Both the position numbers and the translations under genes were made by a program. 64,000 nucleotides of DNA from the NCBI GenBank assembly GCA_034521575.1, contig JAXHMJ010000002.1:528706-592705 (forward strand), given 5' to 3'. The stretch is from a candidate division KSB1 bacterium. GTDB taxonomy: Bacteria; Zhuqueibacterota; Zhuqueibacteria; Residuimicrobiales; Krinioviventaceae. Below the pieces are notes generated by a model. The model made no database searches, was not told the DNA's origin, and was given only the letters and a program-made list of their open reading frames with translations. Below, one piece after another: positions 57,758 to 64,000 of this stretch (its first letter is position 1; every line of letters starts with the position of its first letter).

Positions 57758-58480
57758 TCATTTATTCTTTATTGACCAGACCCTAAAGTTTCTATATCGA
57801 AAATGTGTCCACTGCATTTGCCTGAAACCGATTTTTCCGTCTTTTAAAGGCGGTCCATATTTTCCCTTTGGGTCTTTCCATTCAATAATTTTACGATCAT
57901 CCACATACATCACGATATGCGCGCCGTTTTTCACAAGGCGCATCGTATGAATGTCCGTTGATTCAGTCGGAATGCCTTCTTTTCCCGACTCGACGAGGTG
58001 AAATCCCTTGTTTTTCCGCAGATGTGAATCACCCCGGTCCGGTTTTTTGGGCGTGTTGGCGTAATATGAAATATGGTAGCAGTTCAATGGACCGCGGATG
58101 TAATTTCCGAATGTGCCGTCGCGGGATGGAAGATCGCCTGTGAGAATATCTTCCCCGTTCAGTCCTTTGGCGGCGAAAAAGATGATGCACAACCCCGCAT
58201 CCGGCTCCATGTTTTGCGCCTGCCATTCGGCGATGAAATGATCCGGAAAATTATGCGGACACCAAAAGACGTGATGATAGGATTCATCCGGTGAAAACAT
58301 ATGCATCCAGCCGTCTTTGAACCGCAATTTCCCGGGCCCTTCCATAACCCAGTTTTCAACAAGGGACGGCCGGGATAATGCATTCATATACAACAGTTCT
58401 CCTTTTTCGGCAACTAGCGGATCGGCATGAACAGGTACAGCTGCGAGAAAAACCATGATTAAAAGTTTGAAAATTATCAT
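57758..58480 (-). CDS. DUF1961 (YesU-like) secreted protein (copy 2)
   Basis: The protein has 240 residues with a Sec signal peptide (about 1-19, ending PVHA). The jelly-roll body is clearly like the protein at 16486-17298: NALSRPSLVENWVMEGPG, HNFPDHFIAEWQAQN, NCYHISYYANTPKKPDRG, THFRYRNFRVWS. Unlike that copy it has no lipobox, so it is predicted to be periplasmic or released rather than lipid-anchored. It is the first gene after the PorV-like gene of the right block. The function of the family is not established, and a glycan-binding or lyase role is assumed by its frequent place in uronate and rhamnose loci. Confidence 0.85.
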   Translation of the reverse strand: MIIFKLLIMVFLAAVPVHADPLVAEKGELLYMNALSRPSLVENWVMEGPGKLRFKDGWMHMFSPDESYHHVFWCPHNFPDHFIAEWQAQNMEPDAGLCIIFFAAKGLNGEDILTGDLPSRDGTFGNYIRGPLNCYHISYYANTPKKPDRGDSHLRKNKGFHLVESGKEGIPTESTDIHTMRLVKNGAHIVMYVDDRKIIEWKDPKGKYGPPLKDGKIGFRQMQWTHFRYRNFRVWSIKNK

Positions 58481-58494
58481 CTTTCAGTCCAATT

Positions 58495-58524
58495 GCATCC
58501 GGCCCCGTTTTGGAGACCGGATGC
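58495..58524 (-). terminator. Hairpin between PorV-like gene 2 and DUF1961 gene 2
   Basis: Arms 58495-58502 (GCATCCGG) and 58517-58524 (CCGGATGC) are a perfect eight-base inverted repeat with a 14-base loop that can pair further. There is no U run on the minus strand. It may limit read-through or stabilise the upstream receptor cassette message. Confidence 0.4.
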
Positions 58525-58538
58525 GGTTATAGATACAT

Positions 58539-59542
58539 TTATAGATTAAAATTCAATGAGAAACGGTTGACATTATTAAACATGTCAAAAGTAGAATAAG
58601 AATAATTGATTTCCAGTCCTTTTCCCGCCAGTTCCTGTTTGATTCCAATCCCGGCGCTCAAACCACCCAAATCGCGGTTGAATTCATATCCGGTTCTCAG
58701 TGTCAAGAGTCCCATCAATGAATACTCGGCGCCTATATTAACACGTTCGGTATAATTATTGGGGTGCAGGAATTCGGCGGACACCAGCAGCGGATCACCG
58801 CCGTGTCCCGGTTTGATGACATCCAGCATATCGATACCGATCCCAAACATGAAGATTAATGGCAATTCAGTATCCATTTCTTCGTATTTGACTTGAGTTG
58901 AAAAATTACGAAGCGCCATGGCAAAACGGAACTTTTTAAAGGTCGATAGATACTTGATACCGAAATTAAGAGTCAGTTTTTGCTGGGCATTGGTGACTGT
59001 GCCGTTTGATACATTTGTGTCTCCGAGCTGTTGTCCGACGTACTGAACCAGGCCGCCCATGGAAAATTCCTCACTGATTTGACGCGCATAGGCCAGGCCA
59101 AACGCAAAAGCCCCGACGTCCACATTGCCGGTTTCAACATAACCTTTGGGATCAGATAGAGAGATTAGATCAGCACCCTGGATATCGCCATAGTCCACAG
59201 AGATAACACTGATGCCGACAGTTCCAAAGTTGCCCAAATTCATTGCCGCTGCGCCGGCGGAGTAATTGATATCAGCGATCCACCGGGTTTGCCCCAGGAA
59301 TATATCAAAATTGCTTTCTAAACCGGCCAGTCCGGCGGGATTGTAAAAGATACTTTCTCGCCGTCGCCGATAGAGGTGTAAGCATTGCCCATGCCCGCAG
59401 CTTTGGGGGAAACGCTTACTTTGAGAAAGTTCATGGTAGACTGCCCCAGTTTTTTTATTCCTACCTGCGCCTGTACAGGATTAGATACAAGCAGCGATAA
59501 AATCAGGAGCAATGCAAAACAAGTAAAAATTTTCCGTATCAT
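58539..59542 (-). CDS. PorV/UPF0164-family outer-membrane barrel (copy 2, one frameshift)
   Basis: The start follows GAGGAG and gives a signal peptide ending VQAQ. VGIKKLGQSTMNFLKVSVSP and KAAGMGNAYTSIGDGE match copy 1. Near 59365-59372 the frame shifts, and the protein continues ESIFYNPAGLAGLESNFDIF and then the barrel strands through to VNRFSLNFNL. It is alike to the protein at 22262-23260 along its length (both have SVDYGDIQG, FLHPNNYTERVNIG and RFAMALRNFST-like blocks). It lies just after the T9SS-tailed surface protein of the right block. The frame change is one base and probably an error, since the rest is well conserved. Confidence 0.82.
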
Positions 59543-59563
59543 GTAAATCTCCTCATTGATTCA

Positions 59564-61724
59564 TTATCGAGCCACGACGAATTTGCGAAAGGCCACTTCT
59601 CCGTCAGGCTTGCTGAATGTGGCGATATAAACACCGCTGGAGATGACCTGCTGGCTTTCGGTTAGCATATCCCACCGCAGGGAACCGATTTTAAGCGGAC
59701 TGTCATGCTCAATGGTTTTAATCAGATCACCGTCTTCTGTAAAGATTTTTATGGTGACTGTCGCCGGCAAGTTAAAAAAGATAATACCTCGATAATCCGT
59801 CCAGCCTTGCGCCTGAACTCTGGGGTCATTGACGTTGTATGGATTCGGCGCAATGATAATGTCTGACAGCGTTTCACTGCCGCCGCGGGGCGGCTCGATA
59901 AAACGAGAAGTCGGTAAATAGGATCGACCGCTCCATAGGACAGGCTCACTGTTCTTTGGCGTTGCATTTGGATTGTCATTATCGACTTTTACACCCGCCT
60001 GAATCGTATAGTAATAAGAAGCGCCGAATTGCACTGATGTGTCTTCGTACTGGTGAACAGGCGCTTTCTCTTCCGGTGGTATGTGTTCGATGATTTGAAA
60101 CAATGCCGTATCCAGATTGGATTTTCTACGCATAATGCGATAGCCTGCAAAGTTCGGCATCTCTTCGGCTTCCGGATCGCTCCCATTCAAGTTGAGCCGC
60201 ACCGCCCAATCCTTTTACACTGAGCGAAGGAGGCGGGGGAGCCATAGGGGCCTGCCAGTCATGTTCATAATTGTGTTTGATGCGTGATATTGTCTTATGG
60301 ACAGAGTCTACCACTGTACTCAACCATAAATCCTTGTTGATGTCAGCCTGAGATGCACCTTCCGGAAATTTAAAATTTTCCGGAAGAAATCCGGTGGTCG
60401 GATTCGGCAGATTCGGAGGAGGGTCTAATTCACCCCTAATGAATTTTTTGCCGATTTCTTTCACCCTTGCCAGATCCAGGGAGGCGTGTCCGGCTGCATA
60501 CACATAACGGACACTTTCACCAGGCTCCCAGTCTTTTATGGGACCGATACGAATTCGCGGACGATTGCCACCCTGTCCCGAGGATACATACTGGGAAAAC
60601 GCGCCAAAATCAGCCAGACCGGTTTCATCATTGTTGATTTCATGATGAGTGCCTGAAAGGGCTCCGGGCATGGGATTCTGATCGGCAATTTTTCCCAATG
60701 CGGCATTAACCGTATTCATGTTCGGATCAAAAATATTGTCGCCGCCTGCTCCGCCGATCAAACCTGATTTTGCGACATACGTCGTGATGGGCTGCAAGGG
60801 ATCATTCTCGTCCTGTGCCGGATCGCTGTAGGGTTCTTTGGATACATGCAGGAATGTCCAAAAGGATGCGCCGGGCCGCATGAGCCGGCCTTCCTGATCA
60901 AAGGCCGGGTTGCCCATATTGTCGCCGCCTGAGGTCGGATCATCAGCATGTAAACGGTAATAAACGCGTAAAGAATCATCGGGACGTCCGCCGTAATAGT
61001 GAATCCAGCCCGGACTGTCATCGCCGACATTCTCCGGTTCGGGGTTTTGCCCCCAGGCCAGATCGGGATCTTCCTGTGCCTGACTGAACCATACATCCTC
61101 AAAGGTTTGTTCAGCGACTCCTTCCATTTGATCCGTTATATTGGTAAAGATAAATTCTGTTACAATATAGTTATCATGAAAGGGCTGACTCCAGGCAAAC
61201 ACCTTTCGTTCAGCGCGAATTCCGGTCTCATAGTCGAAAACTGAAGTCAGGACGTGTTCACAGGTTCCGATCATTTTATCAGGCGCGACCTGCCCGCGCT
61301 CCGGTGTTTCTATGGCTTGATTATTGACACTGTTATCCGGCAGACCGTAACGCACATAGCTTTCAAAGGGTTCAACAAGCAGGATATTGCCCAGCTGATC
61401 AGACGGCCCGGCCATAACATATTCGTAGGTTTCACCGGCTGTGTCCATGTAATTTTTATGGATAATACCAATTTCGGATGCGCCGCCGTTTTGTGACCTG
61501 TCATTCTCACCGAACGAAATCACATTAAACTCAGCGGGAAACCAACCGCTTGCTGCAGAGCCCTGAACACCGTCCCCGGCTGTACTGACCACAGCCCAGC
61601 AGCGTCCTGTTTTTATGTTTTTGGTTTCAGATTGCTCGCCGACTACCGAGAAGATTAATCCTGAAAGCAACAGACTTGATATAATAATGACCTTGTATTT
61701 TTTGTGCAGAAATGGAACTCTCAT
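59564..61724 (-). CDS. T9SS-tailed surface protein paired with the TonB-dependent receptor (copy 2, one frameshift)
   Basis: Start ATG 61724 is chosen because AAGGAG precedes it and the signal then begins MRVPFLHKKYKVIIISSLLL. The large N-terminal domain (TGRCWAVVSTAGDGVQGSAA, SGWFPAEFNVISFGEND, VFAWSQPFHDNYIVTEFIF) is homologous to that of copy 1 at 23295-25457. At the C3 run 60182-60184 the frame shifts; with two bases the fibronectin-like domain reads LEWSDPEAEEMPNFAGYRIM, matching LTWSCPEAEALSNFSGYRIL of copy 1. The C-terminal sorting-type domain has IAPNPYNVNDPRVQAQGW and ends AFRKFVVAR. The domain order and neighbours are the same as in copy 1, so the function should be the same, probably glycan capture beside the receptor. 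Confidence 0.75.
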
Positions 61725-61758
61725 TTGGATCTCCTTCGTACAAGTTTTAAAAAATCGA

Positions 61759-64000
61759 TTAGAAATAAACTTCAATGCCGAACCATATATCGCGGGGATT
61801 ATCAAATAACCACAGTTGTGAATTCGGATCATTGATATATGGCTTGTCATTGGAACGAAGATCACCCGGTTTGTCATCTCCTGCTACATAGTAACCATCA
61901 GGACTGTTCTCCCGCAATACATCATATTCCTCTGAATCATACATAGGCAGATGCAGGGACGCGAGATAATCCTGATAGTCCGCGTCGCTGGTAAATGCAT
62001 ATCCGCGGTGAAACAGCGGACGTTTGGCATTAAAAATATTGTTGATATTGAGATAGGCTTCAAAAGATAAAGATCCTATCTTTAGTCGCTTGCTGAACCT
62101 GACATCCATTTCCCAGTAATTCGGCCACTGAAGATTTTTTGATGCAAACAATTCGCCGAGAGGATTCCAGGTGAAATGGCGTCCGGATTGAAACACCGGC
62201 AGCATACTCATTCTTAACTGACCCAGGGGGTGAATACCGATAAGACGGGGACCAAAGTCGGAAGGAGAGTGAACTGACAGATTTGCTCTGAATCCGGGTT
62301 CCGGCAGGAATGTGGATTCCGCGCCCTCGTACAGACTGAATTGTTCATTTTTGGATGGATCCTGATAAAAAGCCTGTTTCCCGGTATATCCGGATTTACG
62401 AAATGTGAAATCAAAATTAGCCCAACCCGTGAACCATCGTCCCACATTTTTTGAGATACTCAATTCAAGGCCCAGGATGTCTTCATAGTTGTTATTGTAA
62501 TATTTGTCGTAATCAACGGATCCGGCTGCATTTTGAATGTTTACTTGTCCCTGTTCGCCGGTTACATCTTTATAAAAGCCGCTTATCCTGATCAGGTATT
62601 GTTCCGCCATTTCATATTCCACACCGGTTTCATAAGAAATCGTGCGCGGCGGGTCCATATTCGGGTCACCGACTTCAATCAGGCCGATGCGCAACGGCCT
62701 GGCTTCAGTGATATACAAATTTTTCCAGGGCACCAGCTGGCGAAAATGACCATAATTGAAATAGAATTTTGATTTATCCGTGACCGGAAAAGACATGCCC
62801 AGTCGCGGACTGAGAATGAATTTGGTTTCAACATCTTTGAGCACACCAAGACTGTCCCAGACATCAAATGCATTGATTTCCCTTTTGGCTTCTTCTTCCG
62901 TATTTGAGCCGTGTGTACCCCACACGTCTTCATCAAACATATTCGCTTCGGGCCATCTGCCGGAAGGATCATAATAGTCCGCCCGCAGTCCGATATTGGT
63001 GACCACACCTTCAAAAGTGATTTGATCCTGAATATAAGCCCCACCGAACAGGGGATTGCGATTCCAGAATAATGTGTGATGTCCGCCGGAATGACCGTAC
63101 CAATGCGAAACCAGCTCGTTTTCAACGTTGGAATATTCCAGTTCAATACCGGTTTTAATGAAATGGTGGGGAGTCAACTGACTTGCCAGATTGAATTTTC
63201 CCCGGAATGTCTGAACATTGGAACTGTCCATCCAGGCTTGGCCGACCTGTGCAAACCGATGATGAGTGACGCCGAACGGTTGTTCATAGTTGCCGCTATA
63301 GTCAAATCCGTCCAATTCATATCTGCCGGTACTGAAATGATACGGCATTTCATTTACCTTGATGGGTCCGAATTCTGCGATGGCGCCCGGTGTTCGGTCA
63401 CTGTATTTTTCAAGAAATTCCTGACCGGTGATATCCCACCATTCGTCAATACTGATTTTATTCGCCCAGGACGGGGTTGCACGATATCGGCGGGATTCCC
63501 GGCTCAGGGTGACATCCCAGAATGTACGGGCGCTGAGTGTCTTTGTGAGTTTTGCACTCACCAGAGTGGTGTATGTTTTCATGGGACTGAAATTGACCGG
63601 TTGATACAAATACTGGGATTCACCCGCTGTATTGTCAATGATATTGTTGACGGGCTGCATTTGCCCCATTCCATCCGGCGCCTGATTGCCTTTTAATGCT
63701 TCGATCATGCCGTCCTGAAACCGGTATAATCCGTTTAACTCCAGTTTTAATGATTTGCTGAGATCGGATTTCAATGTCAACATGGTGGTCGATTCCAGCT
63801 GACTGTCTTTGGTGTTCGGAACTGTATAGTACTTTTGACTGCTGTTATGGGATAAATAAAAAGTAGCATTGCCCAGGGGGTCGCCGATAAACGGTACCGG
63901 ACCGCCGAAACCAAAGTCAATGTTCCAGTCAGAGTGTCCGCCTTCACGCGGATGTGCGTGGTCTGCGAATTTTTTCTTGATTTCGTCAGATACTTCATAG
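61759..64000 (-). CDS. TonB-dependent outer-membrane receptor (copy 2, 5' end outside window)
   Basis: The frame is open from the window edge at 64000 to the stop at 61759, giving about 746 residues of the barrel part. The most upstream residues read DWNIDFGFGGPVPFIGDPLG and FYLSHNSSQKYYTVPNT, matching copy 1 (DYNIDFGFGGPIPVIGKYLG, FYLSHNSNESYYTQPN). Other shared blocks are IKVNEMPYHFSTG, YYDPSGRWPEANMFD, RTISYETGVEYEMAEQYLIR and the ending DIWFGIEVYF. The signal peptide, carboxypeptidase-like and plug domains should lie beyond the window. It heads the right block in the order receptor, surface protein, PorV-like. No frameshift is needed. Confidence 0.92.
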   Translation of the reverse strand, partial: YEVSDEIKKKFADHAHPREGGHSDWNIDFGFGGPVPFIGDPLGNATFYLSHNSSQKYYTVPNTKDSQLESTTMLTLKSDLSKSLKLELNGLYRFQDGMIEALKGNQAPDGMGQMQPVNNIIDNTAGESQYLYQPVNFSPMKTYTTLVSAKLTKTLSARTFWDVTLSRESRRYRATPSWANKISIDEWWDITGQEFLEKYSDRTPGAIAEFGPIKVNEMPYHFSTGRYELDGFDYSGNYEQPFGVTHHRFAQVGQAWMDSSNVQTFRGKFNLASQLTPHHFIKTGIELEYSNVENELVSHWYGHSGGHHTLFWNRNPLFGGAYIQDQITFEGVVTNIGLRADYYDPSGRWPEANMFDEDVWGTHGSNTEEEAKREINAFDVWDSLGVLKDVETKFILSPRLGMSFPVTDKSKFYFNYGHFRQLVPWKNLYITEARPLRIGLIEVGDPNMDPPRTISYETGVEYEMAEQYLIRISGFYKDVTGEQGQVNIQNAAGSVDYDKYYNNNYEDILGLELSISKNVGRWFTGWANFDFTFRKSGYTGKQAFYQDPSKNEQFSLYEGAESTFLPEPGFRANLSVHSPSDFGPRLIGIHPLGQLRMSMLPVFQSGRHFTWNPLGELFASKNLQWPNYWEMDVRFSKRLKIGSLSFEAYLNINNIFNAKRPLFHRGYAFTSDADYQDYLASLHLPMYDSEEYDVLRENSPDGYYVAGDDKPGDLRSNDKPYINDPNSQLWLFDNPRDIWFGIEVYF

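Noticed and set aside
3305-61724. Programmed ribosomal frameshifting as an explanation for the many split genes
   Set aside because: The split points have no common slippery sequence or downstream structure, occur in unrelated families, and differ in direction; sequence error or decay fits better.
63777-63998. Possible frameshift or separate small gene at the start of receptor copy 2
   Set aside because: The receptor frame stays open from the window edge through 63783 and matches copy 1 residue by residue, so the other frame is a shadow and no frameshift is needed.
1-64000. tRNA, rRNA, CRISPR, insertion sequences or prophage genes
   Set aside because: No cloverleaf-like sequence, regular repeat array, transposase or integrase was seen on either strand.

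Overview
The window reads as one large catabolic island for complex, mostly sulfated polysaccharides, from a Gram-negative bacterium of the Fibrobacteres-Chlorobi-Bacteroidetes-like assemblage. Evidence for this is TonB-dependent receptors, PorV-like outer-membrane barrels and a type IX secretion (T9SS) sorting tail containing NYPNPFNP. The PNPFNP and PNPYN tails, together with the absence of any SusD/RagB lipoprotein, point to a non-Bacteroidetes lineage such as candidate phylum KSB1 or Calditrichota. That placement is an inference; the window has no rRNA or marker gene. No tRNA, rRNA, CRISPR array or insertion sequence was found.

Layout. Every supported gene is on the minus strand except one, a membrane-spanning putative regulator at 30698-31957. 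Reading in the direction of transcription (high to low coordinates), the right block (64000 to 32084) starts with TonB-dependent receptor 2, surface protein 2 and PorV-like protein 2. It continues with a DUF1961 protein, two sulfatases, a PL22-like lyase, a heparinase II/III-like lyase, a GH2-like protein, five sulfatases in tandem, a GH92 mannosidase, a PhoD-like phosphatase, a sulfatase, a GH2 enzyme and a small secreted protein. The left block (30437 to 1) starts with a beta-helix lyase-like protein carrying a T9SS tail, then TonB-dependent receptor 1, surface protein 1 and PorV-like protein 1. It continues with a sulfatase, a GH127, a lipoprotein of the enolase superfamily, a second DUF1961 protein, an unknown membrane-anchored protein, a sulfatase, a GH78 rhamnosidase, a GH39-like remnant, a GH95-like enzyme, a sulfatase, a broken GH32, a sulfatase-like protein lacking its catalytic cysteine, a second PhoD-like phosphatase and the start of another GH95-like gene.

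How it may work. Twelve S1-type sulfatases, all with Tat-type signals, would remove sulfate while Sec-exported glycosidases and lyases cut the chains. The repeated receptor, T9SS-tailed surface protein and PorV-like barrel cassette is the likely capture and uptake apparatus and appears to take the place of SusC/SusD. The rhamnosidase, uronate-type lyases, fucosidase-like and arabinofuranosidase-like enzymes fit a branched rhamnose- and uronate-containing sulfated glycan such as ulvan or another algal polymer. The exact substrate cannot be read from sequence.

Data quality. Many genes are split by a single-base frameshift, several of them in runs of four to six identical bases. This looks more like residual indel errors than mass decay. 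The GH32 and GH39-like genes carry several lesions and are more likely real pseudogenes.
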